64,000 nucleotides of DNA, taken from contig NZ_JAHBGC010000017.1 in the NCBI RefSeq assembly GCF_018390645.1, forward strand, positions 41,476 through 105,475, written 5' to 3'. The position numbers were made by a program, and so were the translations under genes. The notes below the pieces were generated by a model that saw nothing but the letters and a program-made list of their open reading frames with translations, did not search any database and was not told where the DNA came from. The stretch is from Ancylobacter dichloromethanicus (GTDB lineage: Bacteria; Pseudomonadota; Alphaproteobacteria; Rhizobiales; Xanthobacteraceae). Of the stretch, positions 34,207 to 41,583 are shown piece after piece (the stretch's first letter is position 1; every line of letters starts with the position of its first letter).

Positions 34207-34338
34207 GCCGCGCCGTCCGAGCCGCGCGACCTGACCCCGCGCGGACAGATCGCCCGCCGCGCGCCTTGAGGCCGGCCGTCCTGCGCGACGGCCGTAGCTC
34301 GGCGCGTGCTGTCGCCCTCCTTTTCCGGATCCTTTCCG

Positions 34339-35706
34339 ATGAGCACCACGACTCTGTCTGCCGACCGGGAGCGCCCTTCCGACGCGCGCTCCGCCAACAT
34401 CTACCGCGCCGTGTGGCGCTGGCATTTCTATGCCGGCCTGGTGGTGCTGCCGTTCCTGATCCTGCTGTCGGTGACCGGCGGGCTCTATCTCTTCCGCGAG
34501 GAGATCGACAACGCCTGGCACCACCAGCTCAAGGTGGTCGAGGCCCGCGCCACCCCGGTCGAGGCGCCGAGCGCCTGGATCGACGCCGCGCTCAAGGCCC
34601 GCCCCGGCACGGCGCTGAAATTCGTCGCGCCGGTGAACCCCACCGCCTCGGCCGAGGTGGTGATCAAGACCAGCGCGGGCGAGCGCCGCTCGGTCTATGT
34701 CGACCCCTATGATTCCCGCGTGCTGGGCGAACTGGCGGACCGCGGCACCATCATGTGGCTGATGCGCCGGCTGCACAGCCTGGCCGAATTCGGCCCCGTC
34801 GCCAACGGCATCATCGAGATCGTCGGCGGCTGGTCGATCCTGCTGGTCGCCACCGGCTTCTATCTGTGGTGGCCGCGCCGGCAGGCGGGCGGTGTGGTGA
34901 GCGTGCGCGGCACCCCGCGCAAGCGCGTCTTCTGGCGCGACCTGCACGCGGTGACCGGCGCCTTCGCCGGCATCGTCATCGCCTTCATGGCGCTGTCGGG
35001 CATGCCATGGTCGCTGGTATGGGGCAACAAGGTCAATGAGTGGGCCAACAGCTCCAATTACGGCTATCCCTCCGGCCTCTATGTGAACGTGCCGATGTCG
35101 GACGAGCACCTCGCCCACGCCAACGGCCCGACGACATGGTCGCTGGAACAGGCGAGGATGCCGGAATCGACCCCCGCCGCCACCGCCGCGATCGATGTCG
35201 ACCAGGCGGCGGCGATCGTCGACAGGCTCGGCCTTGCGCCCGGCTACACGCTCAGCCTGCCCGGCGGCCCGTCCGGCGTCTATTCCGCCACCGTCTACCC
35301 CGACGACCTGTCGAAGCAGCGGGTCGTCCATCTCGACCAGTATACCGGCAAGCCGCTGATCGACCTCTCCTATGCCGATTACGGCCCGGCCGCCAAGGCG
35401 ATGGAATGGGGCATCAACGTCCACATGGGGCAGGAATTCGGGCTGGCCAACCAGCTGTTCCTGCTGGCGGTCTGCCTCGCCATCATCCTGATGGCGGTCT
35501 CCGCCGGGGTGATGTGGTGGAAGCGCCGCCCGGCCGGCGCGCTCGGCGTTCCGCCCGCGCCCGCCAGCGCGGGGGTGATGTGGGGACTGATCGCCATCAT
35601 GGCGGTGGTCGGGGTGATCTTCCCGCTGGTCGGGGCCTCGCTGGCGGTGATGGTGGCGCTCGACCTCGCCTTCGCCCGGCGCCGCCCCGGGTTGCGCACC
35701 GCTTGA
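34339..35706 (+). CDS. PepSY-associated transmembrane protein
   Basis: A 455-residue inner-membrane protein of the PepSY_TM family. It has an N-terminal helix (FYAGLVVLPFLILLSVTGGL, about residues 30-52), PepSY-type soluble regions, central helices (IIEIVGGWSILLVATGFYLW; GAFAGIVIAFMALSGMPWSL) and C-terminal helices, with conserved LHSLAEFG, RDLHAVTGAF and NVHMGQEFG histidine motifs. Such proteins act as flavin- or haem-linked reductases in iron and copper uptake; the exact reaction is unproven. I chose the ATG at 34339. It follows the chaperone by 132 nt. Confidence 0.8.
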   Translation: MSTTTLSADRERPSDARSANIYRAVWRWHFYAGLVVLPFLILLSVTGGLYLFREEIDNAWHHQLKVVEARATPVEAPSAWIDAALKARPGTALKFVAPVNPTASAEVVIKTSAGERRSVYVDPYDSRVLGELADRGTIMWLMRRLHSLAEFGPVANGIIEIVGGWSILLVATGFYLWWPRRQAGGVVSVRGTPRKRVFWRDLHAVTGAFAGIVIAFMALSGMPWSLVWGNKVNEWANSSNYGYPSGLYVNVPMSDEHLAHANGPTTWSLEQARMPESTPAATAAIDVDQAAAIVDRLGLAPGYTLSLPGGPSGVYSATVYPDDLSKQRVVHLDQYTGKPLIDLSYADYGPAAKAMEWGINVHMGQEFGLANQLFLLAVCLAIILMAVSAGVMWWKRRPAGALGVPPAPASAGVMWGLIAIMAVVGVIFPLVGASLAVMVALDLAFARRRPGLRTA

Positions 35707-35780
35707 CGCTGCGCGCCGCCTGAGCGGGTTCCAGCCGCGTGCCTCTTCCCCTAACATCGCGCATCGGGGAAGAGGCGCGC

Positions 35781-36215
35781 ATGGCTCGGCACAGGAACAC
35801 GCAATCGCCCGGCGAGGCGGCGGACGCGCAGGCCGCGCGCCGCCCGCGCGACGGCCTGTTCGTCCGGGTCTATTTCGGCGACGGCCGCCATCTCGGACCC
35901 GGCATGATCGAACTGCTGGAGACCATCCGCCGCGAGCGCTCCATCCTTTCCGCCGCCCGCAGCCTGGGCATGAGCTACCGTCGCGCCTGGCTGCTGGTGG
36001 ACGAGATCGGCCGTACCTTCCGCCAGCCGGTGGTCGAGACCCACCCCGGCCGGCGCGGCCACGGCACCGACCTCACCCCCTTCGGCGAAAGGCTGATCGC
36101 CCTCTACCGCGAGGTCGAGCGGCGCAGCAACGAGGCCAGCCGCGCCGCCATCGACGAAATGCGCGCCGGGCTGGCGCCGCAGGAAGCGCCCGCCGGCGAG
36201 CCGGTCGAGGGCTAG
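35781..36215 (+). CDS. modE: ModE-type winged-helix regulator, DNA-binding domain only
   Basis: A 144-residue protein. Residues about 35-125 match the ModE N-terminal winged helix: VRVYFGDGRHLGPGMIELLE, then RSILSAARSLGMSYRRAWLL and VDEIGRTFRQPVVETHPG, with GHGTDLTPFGERLIALY. E. coli ModE adds two molybdate-binding Mop domains, absent here, so this protein cannot sense molybdate in the usual way. Location 1.5 kb from modABC supports a role in their control, perhaps with a separate Mop protein. The ATG at 35781 is preferred. Confidence 0.8.
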   Translation: MARHRNTQSPGEAADAQAARRPRDGLFVRVYFGDGRHLGPGMIELLETIRRERSILSAARSLGMSYRRAWLLVDEIGRTFRQPVVETHPGRRGHGTDLTPFGERLIALYREVERRSNEASRAAIDEMRAGLAPQEAPAGEPVEG

Positions 36216-36264
36216 GCCATGCCCGGAAGCCCCGGCCGAGCCGTGTCTTCGTGCGGGTCCCGGC

Positions 36265-37308
36265 TCAGTTCCGCAGGCTCAAGGACAGGTCCTTCAGGAA
36301 GGACCGCCACCGGGTGGTGTCGTTCTGCGCGTTCCTGTAGAGGCCAGCGGAAAGGCCGCGCAGGCACAGCATCGCCGAGGCAACGGCCTTGCCGCCGTAG
36401 ATCCGGTCTCTCGCTTCCACCTGGCAGAGCGCATGGAGATAGACGGCCTCGGCCCGTGCCCGGTCGAAGGCGGGGAATTGCGCCTCGGTCGTGGCCGGCA
36501 GGCTTCTGACGATATCGAGCATCTGCCGCGTCGCGGCGATGTAGGGGCGGTTCTTCTCGATCGCCCCGTCGCGTGACTCGGTCGGCCCGCTACGCCGGCC
36601 CCTGCCGGCGCCGAACAGGTTGGCTCCGTGCTGGCGATAGTCGACCAGCGGCTCGGCGATCTCGGCGGTGCAGCCCAGCGTCTGCGCCAGGAAGAACGCC
36701 CACCGGTCATGCGCGATGCGATGGCGGGGATCGATATAATCGACATAGCGCCGCTCGACCGGCACCGCGCGCAACACGTCGTGGCGCACCACCATCGAGA
36801 AGCCCCAGAACGTCGCCCAGACGTCGTAGGCGAGCGGCGGCTTGATGCCGCTCTGCCGGATGCCTTGGTCGAACACGCCGACGGTTTCTCCATCCGGGCC
36901 GATCAGATTGGCCTGGTGCGCGATCTGCGTCACATCCGGCAGCGCGGTGAACGCCGCGCAGCGCTCGAGCTTGTCGGCGCGCCAGACGTCGTCCTGATCG
37001 CAGAACGCGATCCAGCCCCCCGTTGCCATCGCCGCCGCGCGCAGGAAATTGTCGCGAAAGCCCAGCCCCGGCCTGTTCTTGTGGACCCTCACTGGAAACG
37101 GCGCGCGCTCGGCGAAGCGCGCGATGATCTCGTCCGTGCCGTCCGACGAATCGTCGTCGCTGACGACAAGCTCGAACGGCGCAAAGCTCTGCCGCTCGAG
37201 GCTCTCCAGTTGCGCCGGCAAGAACCTCTCGCCATTGTAGGTCGCCATCACGACGGAAATTCTTGGCTGCACGGAAACGCTTCGGTTCACGGAGATTTCT
37301 GGCTTCAT
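36265..37308 (-). CDS. Family 2 glycosyltransferase
   Basis: A 347-residue GT-A fold glycosyltransferase. The GT2 domain covers about residues 17-220: ISVVMATYNGERFLPAQLES, ELVVSDDDSSDGTDEI, the DXD-type GGWIAFCDQDDVWRADKLER and a later RIAHDRWAFFLAQTLG. No membrane helix is evident. It probably adds sugars to a surface polysaccharide. It has no polysaccharide genes nearby and splits the modE and modCBA genes, so it looks like an isolated insertion. Acceptor and donor are unknown. Confidence 0.8.
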   Translation of the reverse strand: MKPEISVNRSVSVQPRISVVMATYNGERFLPAQLESLERQSFAPFELVVSDDDSSDGTDEIIARFAERAPFPVRVHKNRPGLGFRDNFLRAAAMATGGWIAFCDQDDVWRADKLERCAAFTALPDVTQIAHQANLIGPDGETVGVFDQGIRQSGIKPPLAYDVWATFWGFSMVVRHDVLRAVPVERRYVDYIDPRHRIAHDRWAFFLAQTLGCTAEIAEPLVDYRQHGANLFGAGRGRRSGPTESRDGAIEKNRPYIAATRQMLDIVRSLPATTEAQFPAFDRARAEAVYLHALCQVEARDRIYGGKAVASAMLCLRGLSAGLYRNAQNDTTRWRSFLKDLSLSLRN

Positions 37309-37487
37309 CGCGAAGATCCGAGAGAATGGCGTGCCGGGGCGGTGCCATTCTTACAATACCCTTCCCGCGACGACGAGCACCTTCGGCGGTCCACCGGAAC
37401 ATTCCCGGATGGAATGGCGACGGGTAGGAACCAACCACTCTCCTCAAGGGTTCTGGCGTGGGGACCTACTCGCCGCCGGGGAGCGCC

Positions 37488-37682
37488 ATGCAGACCATCA
37501 TCCTTGTCATCCTGATTCTTCTCCTGCTGATGGCCGCGGGCGTCATCGGCCGGCGTTCCGCCCGGCTGCGGCTGGTGCTGCTCGGCCTTGTGCTCGCGCT
37601 TCTGGTCCTCGCCGTGATCGGCTTCGTGCGCGACGAGCAGGCGGTGGGCCCCGGCGTGGCGCCGATCATTCAGGCACCGTGA
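37488..37682 (+). CDS. Small two-helix membrane protein
   Basis: A 64-residue protein with two hydrophobic segments (MQTIILVILILLLLMAAGV and LRLVLLGLVLALLVLAVIGF) separated by a basic RRSARLR turn, and a short tail. The ATG at 37488 has GGGGAGCGCC in front, better than the in-frame start 30 nt upstream. Its last 13 bp overlap the convergent modC 3' end. No function is recognised. Confidence 0.5.
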   Translation: MQTIILVILILLLLMAAGVIGRRSARLRLVLLGLVLALLVLAVIGFVRDEQAVGPGVAPIIQAP

Positions 37683-38788
37683 CGCTGCGGGGGCTCGGTG
37701 AATTCGGGGTTGCGGCTGTCCACCGCCACCGACTTGATCATCGCCCACACGACAAGCCCGGGTGACAGGGCGAGCCGCTCCACGCTCTCGCGCGTCACCA
37801 TCGAGGCGAGGCGCGCCTCGCCGACACGCAACATGATGTCGGCATAGGGGCCTTCCCTCAGCCGCACCTCTTCCACCACCGCCGGCAGCAGGTTGGACAC
37901 CGACACATCTTCCGGCCGCGTCCGGGCGATGGCCACGTCGCGCGCGCGCACCCGCGCCCGCACCTTCTCGCCGACGGCGCGCGCCACCTGCGGCACGCGC
38001 AGTTCGCCGCCGGCAAAGGCGAGGCTGGAGAGCGCATAGGCGGGATCGTGCCGGCTGACCACGCATTCCAGCAGCGTGCCGAGATCGAAGCGCCCGAGCA
38101 CCGGCAGCATGGCGGGCTGCGACATCACCTGCGCCACCGGCCCCGCCGCCACCTGCCGCCCCTCGCGCAGCGCGACCAGCGTGTCGGCGAGGCGCAGCAC
38201 CTCGTCGATGGAATGGCTGACATAGAGGATGGGCAGCCTCGTCTCGTCGCGCAGCCGTTCCAGATAAGGCAGGATTTCAGCCTTGCGCGCCTCGTCCAGC
38301 GCCGCCAGCGGCTCGTCCATCAGCAGCAGGCGCGGCTGGGCGAGCAGCGCCCGGCCGATGGCGACGCGCTGGCGCTCGCCGCCGGACAATGTGTGCGGCC
38401 GGCGGGTAAGAAGAGGACCGATGCCGAGCAGTTCGACCACCGCCTCGAAGCGGACCGGCCGCTCGACCGCGCGGCTGCGGCGCTCGCCATAGCGCAGATT
38501 GCTCTCCACCGAGAGATGCGGAAAAAGCCGTGCATCCTGGAATACATAGCCGGTGCGCCGCGCCTCGATCGGCACATCGATGCCGCGCGCGGAATCGAAG
38601 AACACCTCGCCCTTCACGGCGATGCGCCCGGCATCGGGCCGCACCACCCCGGCCACTGCCTGGATGACGGTCGTCTTGCCCGCCCCGGAGCGGCCGAACA
38701 GCGCGGTGACGCCGGAACCGGGGACGGCGAAGCCGCACTCCAGCGCGAAGCCGCCAGCGCGGGCGAGACGGATGTCGATCTCGATCAT
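37670..38788 (-). CDS. modC: Molybdate ABC transporter ATPase
   Basis: A 372-residue ATPase. Residues 1-240 are the ABC domain: Walker A LFGRSGAGKTTVIQAVAG, signature TLSGGERQRVAIGRALL, Walker B LLLMDEPLAALDEARKAEIL, switch YVSHSIDEVL. Residues about 300-365 are a TOBE/Mop domain (VSVSNLLPAVVEEVRLREGP, ARLASMVTRESVERLALSPG) that binds oxyanion and tunes activity. Lies 7 nt after modB. It powers molybdate import. Confidence 0.93.
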   Translation of the reverse strand: MIEIDIRLARAGGFALECGFAVPGSGVTALFGRSGAGKTTVIQAVAGVVRPDAGRIAVKGEVFFDSARGIDVPIEARRTGYVFQDARLFPHLSVESNLRYGERRSRAVERPVRFEAVVELLGIGPLLTRRPHTLSGGERQRVAIGRALLAQPRLLLMDEPLAALDEARKAEILPYLERLRDETRLPILYVSHSIDEVLRLADTLVALREGRQVAAGPVAQVMSQPAMLPVLGRFDLGTLLECVVSRHDPAYALSSLAFAGGELRVPQVARAVGEKVRARVRARDVAIARTRPEDVSVSNLLPAVVEEVRLREGPYADIMLRVGEARLASMVTRESVERLALSPGLVVWAMIKSVAVDSRNPEFTEPPQRHGA

Positions 38789-38795
38789 GGCCCCC

Positions 38796-39485
38796 TCACG
38801 CCCGTCCGATCATCCGGCGGATGCGGCGGTCGACCAGACCGGCAAGCAGCAGCGAGCCGAGCGCCAGCACCACCGAGACCAGCGTCAGCCGCAGCGCCAT
38901 GGCGTCGCCGTCCGGCACATGGGTGGCGCTGTAGATGGCGAGCGGGATGGTGCGGGTCTGTCCCTCGACATTGGAGACGAAGGTGATGGTGGCGCCGAAT
39001 TCGCCCAGCGCCGAGGCGATGGCGAGCAGGGCGCCGGAAAGGATGCCGGGCAGCATCAGCGGCAGTGTGACCGAGAAGAACACGTCGAGCCTTGAGGCGC
39101 CGAGCGTGCGGGCCGCCGTCTCCAGCCCGCGGTCGACCGCCTCCAGCGCGAGGCGGATGGCGTTGACGGTGAGCGGGAAGCTGACCACGGCGGCGGCCAC
39201 CGTCGCCCCCGCCGTGGTGAAGATGAGCTTTATGCCGAACCAGGCGTCGAGATACTGGCCGATGAAGCCGCGCGCGCCGAGGGTGAGCAGCAGCAGATAG
39301 CCGACCACCACCTTGGGCAGCACCAGCGGCAGATAGACCAGGCCGTCGAGCAGGCCCTTGCCGGGAAAGCTCGCCCGGGCCAGCACCCAGGCCGTCAGCA
39401 CCGCCAGCGGCAGGCTCCAGAAGGTCGCCCAGAACGCCACCTTGAGGCTCAGGGCAACCGCCGTCCATTCCTCGGGGGTGAGCAT
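38796..39485 (-). CDS. modB: Molybdate ABC transporter permease
   Basis: A 229-residue permease with about five to six helices and the EAA-type loop ARTLGASRLDVFFSVTLPLM near residues 140-160. Other marks are LPLVLPKVVVGYLLLLTLGA and IASALGEFGATITFVSN, which match ModB closely. It forms a homodimer channel with ModC. Separated from modA by 162 nt that contain a repeat element. Confidence 0.92.
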   Translation of the reverse strand: MLTPEEWTAVALSLKVAFWATFWSLPLAVLTAWVLARASFPGKGLLDGLVYLPLVLPKVVVGYLLLLTLGARGFIGQYLDAWFGIKLIFTTAGATVAAAVVSFPLTVNAIRLALEAVDRGLETAARTLGASRLDVFFSVTLPLMLPGILSGALLAIASALGEFGATITFVSNVEGQTRTIPLAIYSATHVPDGDAMALRLTLVSVVLALGSLLLAGLVDRRIRRMIGRA

Positions 39486-39506
39486 TCCTGCGGCCCTTTA
39501 TCGAAT

Positions 39507-39610
39507 ATCCTTCGAGGCTCGCGGCGCGAGCGCCTCAGGATGACGTGGTTCTCATGTTCCAGCGCGCGGCGTCATGCCGAGGTGCCTGCCGGAAGGCCGG
39601 CCTCGAAGCA
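39507..39610. repeat. REP-type repeat pair between modA and modB
   Basis: A 38-nt element at 39507-39544 (begins ATCCTTCGAGGCTCG, ends CCTCAGGATGAC) is itself palindromic. A related, more divergent element in inverse orientation lies at 39571-39610 (begins GTCATGCCGAGGTGC, ends GCCTCGAAGCA). The first differs from the 38-mer at 55301 by three bases. Such paired intergenic palindromes resemble REP/BIME elements; they may stabilise or stop the transcript between modA and modB. Confidence 0.6.
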
Positions 39611-39647
39611 CGCAGCCGGCCTGCCGGCGCGGTCAAAAGGCGACACT

Positions 39648-40466
39648 TCACTTCACGGCAAACCCGTATTTCGTGTAGACCTCCCGCGCCTCCGGCCCGG
39701 TCAGGAAGTCGAGAAGCGCCCGGGTCGCCGGGTTGTCCTGCCCCTTCACGATCTCGAACGGGTATTCGACCGGCGGATGGCTGCCGGCCGGGAAGGTGGC
39801 GACCACCTTCACGTTCCTGGCGATGGCGGCATCGGTCGAATAGACGATGCCCGCCACCGCCTCGCCGCGCTCCACCAGCGCCAGCGCCGCGCGCACGCTC
39901 TCGGCGCCGACGATGCGCGGCTTCACCGTGTCCCACGCGCCGAGGCTGGTCAGCGCGGCCTTGGCGTAGATGCCGGCCGGCACGCTATCGGTGAGGCCGG
40001 TGGCGATGCGGCCGTCAGCACCGAGGAAGGCCAGCCAGTTGAACGAGGCGTCGATAGTCACGTCCTTCGCGGCGTCCGCCGGCATGATCAGCACCAGGCT
40101 GTTGCCGATCGGGGTGACGCGGGTGACCTTCAGCGTCAGGTCCTTGCCCTCGGTGTAATCCATCCACCTGTTGTCGGCGGAGGCGAAGATCGCCGCCGGC
40201 GCGCCGGCCTCCAATTGCTTGGCCAGCGCCGAGGATGCGGCGAAGGAGAAGCGCACCGGCCTGCCGGTCTTCTGCTGGTAGAGCTTGCCGATGTCCTGAA
40301 AGGCGTTGGTCAGGCTGGCGGCGGCGAACACGGTGGGGGGGTCGCCGGGCGCCTCCCCCGCGCTCAGCGCGCCGGGCGCGACGCTCGCGCCGAGAAAGGC
40401 GGCAAGGGCGACGGCCAGAACGGTGGCCGCCGCGAGCGGACGGCGGAAATGGCGACGCAACAGCAT
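39648..40466 (-). CDS. modA: Molybdate ABC transporter substrate-binding protein
   Basis: A 272-residue periplasmic protein. After a long basic signal region (cleavage near residue 35-38) it shows TVFAAASLTNAFQDIGKLYQ, RFSFAASSALAKQLEAGAPA and IFASADNRWMDY, the ModA oxyanion-binding pattern, then GIVYSTDAAIARNVKVVATF and HPPVEYPFEIVKG. The ATG at 40466 lies 7 nt after GGGGAG; a GTG 18 nt upstream overlaps that ribosome site and is rejected. First gene of modABC. Confidence 0.92.
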   Translation of the reverse strand: MLLRRHFRRPLAAATVLAVALAAFLGASVAPGALSAGEAPGDPPTVFAAASLTNAFQDIGKLYQQKTGRPVRFSFAASSALAKQLEAGAPAAIFASADNRWMDYTEGKDLTLKVTRVTPIGNSLVLIMPADAAKDVTIDASFNWLAFLGADGRIATGLTDSVPAGIYAKAALTSLGAWDTVKPRIVGAESVRAALALVERGEAVAGIVYSTDAAIARNVKVVATFPAGSHPPVEYPFEIVKGQDNPATRALLDFLTGPEAREVYTKYGFAVK

Positions 40467-40485
40467 GGCACGGCTCCCCGGCACC

Positions 40486-40523
40486 TATATTCTTCGATAT
40501 ACATGTATCCATCCATATACATG
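40486..40523 (-). promoter_or_regulatory. Candidate Mo-responsive promoter sites upstream of modA
   Basis: TATAT-N6-ATATA (40486-40501) forms a ModE-box-like inverted repeat 20 nt upstream of modA. It overlaps the first of two direct copies of ATATACATG (40497-40505 and 40515-40523) set 18 nt apart. The region stands out as AT-rich. I recall Mo-boxes as inverted TATA-type half sites, so this is a likely ModE target, though not a perfect consensus. Confidence 0.5.
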
Positions 40524-40701
40524 ATTGGAGGCGGAATACCAGAGCCCGGATGCCAATGGCCACGCGCCGGCGGCCACGTGCCTTGGCCCGTGCGCGCGCC
40601 GAGGAATCGCCCGCCCCGGCGCGGATCGCCACCGCGTGCCGGCGCCCGCGGCGTTCGGCAGTGTCTGCTTTGGAAAAGGCGGCGCGACGGGCGCCGCGGG
40701 T

Positions 40702-40941
40702 TCAGTCGATCATGCCGGTATGGCGCGCCGTCGCGGCGGCCACCTGCTCGGCCGCGCTCAGCAGGTCCATGGCGGGGATGTCGTCCCCGCGACCGGAAGT
40801 GACCTGCGGGCCCCGCCGCACGACCCGGCGCCCGGAGCCGTCATCGACCAGCGCGAATTCGTAGATGTGGTGAGCGACACGGTGCATCACGCGCACGGTG
40901 GAAGGCGAAAGAGTGACGACGTCGAACTCCGCTTGCAGCAT
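40702..40941 (-). CDS. Small hypothetical protein
   Basis: A 79-residue soluble protein beginning MLQAEFDVVTLSPSTVRVMH. It has alternating beta/helix character (HHIYEFALVDDGSGRRVVRR) and ends in an Ala-rich helix. The ATG at 40941 follows a good ribosome site, GGAGGGGATCACC. It lies upstream of modA on the same strand with 235 nt between. No family is recognised. Confidence 0.55.
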   Translation of the reverse strand: MLQAEFDVVTLSPSTVRVMHRVAHHIYEFALVDDGSGRRVVRRGPQVTSGRGDDIPAMDLLSAAEQVAAATARHTGMID

Positions 40942-41271
40942 GGTGATCCCCTCCCTTCTGGCCGTCTTGGCGACGGACGAGGCGGCCGCGTGGACGCGGC
41001 TCGGTTTGTCGCCCTCCGCCCTGCGGCGGAATGGCCCAGGAACTTTCGTCGAAACCGGACGTTGCCACAATGGCTAATCTGCCAGGAGCGCCGCTTTGCT
41101 GCGTCCCGACGACAGGGCCGGCGGCTTTCCTGTGGATTTCCACAACGGACCTGATTTCCACAACGGACCTGCCAGCGGGCAACCGATGGATCAATGCCTC
41201 GTGGACCGGCCGGGTCGCGGTCGTCGCGAACCGGGTGTCGCGGTCGGACCACCAGCCGGAGACGCGTTTCA
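40942..41271. other. Intergenic region with short tandem duplication
   Basis: 330 bases between two divergent small genes. A TGTGGATTTCCACA palindrome (41131-41144) runs into an 18-bp perfect tandem duplication (41135-41170). Several frames are open, including one with ISTTDL twice, but none has a credible start and family. I see no RNA gene. Confidence 0.4.
41135..41170. repeat. 18-bp direct tandem duplication
   Basis: GATTTCCACAACGGACCT occurs twice head to tail without mismatch (41135-41152, 41153-41170). Looks like a recent replication-slippage duplication. Confidence 0.7.
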
Positions 41272-41580
41272 ATGAGCCGCACTATGATGCTGATCGTGGC
41301 CGCGATCGTCCTTGTGATCGCCGCCTACGCCGCCGTCCGGTATTCCGGGCGAATGACCACCCAGCCGACCGAGAATCCGACGCCACCGGCGGCCAGCGAG
41401 CCGGCGGTTCCCCCGGCAGCCGACCCGATCACACCGCCGCCGCCCGCGCCGGAAGCGACTCTGCCGCCACCGAACGACCCTGCGGTACAGCCGGGCACGC
41501 CGCCGGCGGAACCGGCTCCCACCGCGCCGGCCGATCCGGCCCCCGAGACGCCCGCGACCCCGGCCCCGGCCGCGCCGTAA
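41272..41580 (+). CDS. Membrane-anchored proline-rich protein
   Basis: A 102-residue protein with one N-terminal membrane helix (MMLIVAAIVLVIAAYAAVRY, residues 5-24) and a long Pro/Ala/Glu/Thr-rich tail (PPPPAPEATLPPPNDPAVQP). The tail would span periplasm or lie extended along murein, as in TonB-like linkers. The ATG at 41272 is followed at once by the helix; no strong ribosome site is visible. Its stop is 3 nt from the convergent glgX-malQ stop. No function known. Confidence 0.5.
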   Translation: MSRTMMLIVAAIVLVIAAYAAVRYSGRMTTQPTENPTPPAASEPAVPPAADPITPPPPAPEATLPPPNDPAVQPGTPPAEPAPTAPADPAPETPATPAPAAP

Positions 41581-41583
41581 GCC

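Noticed and set aside
41031..41271. A plus-strand frame containing ISTTDL twice as a small protein gene
   Set aside because: The repeat results from the 18-bp duplication, the frame runs on antiparallel to known coding patterns into the proline-rich gene in another frame, and there is no ribosome site.
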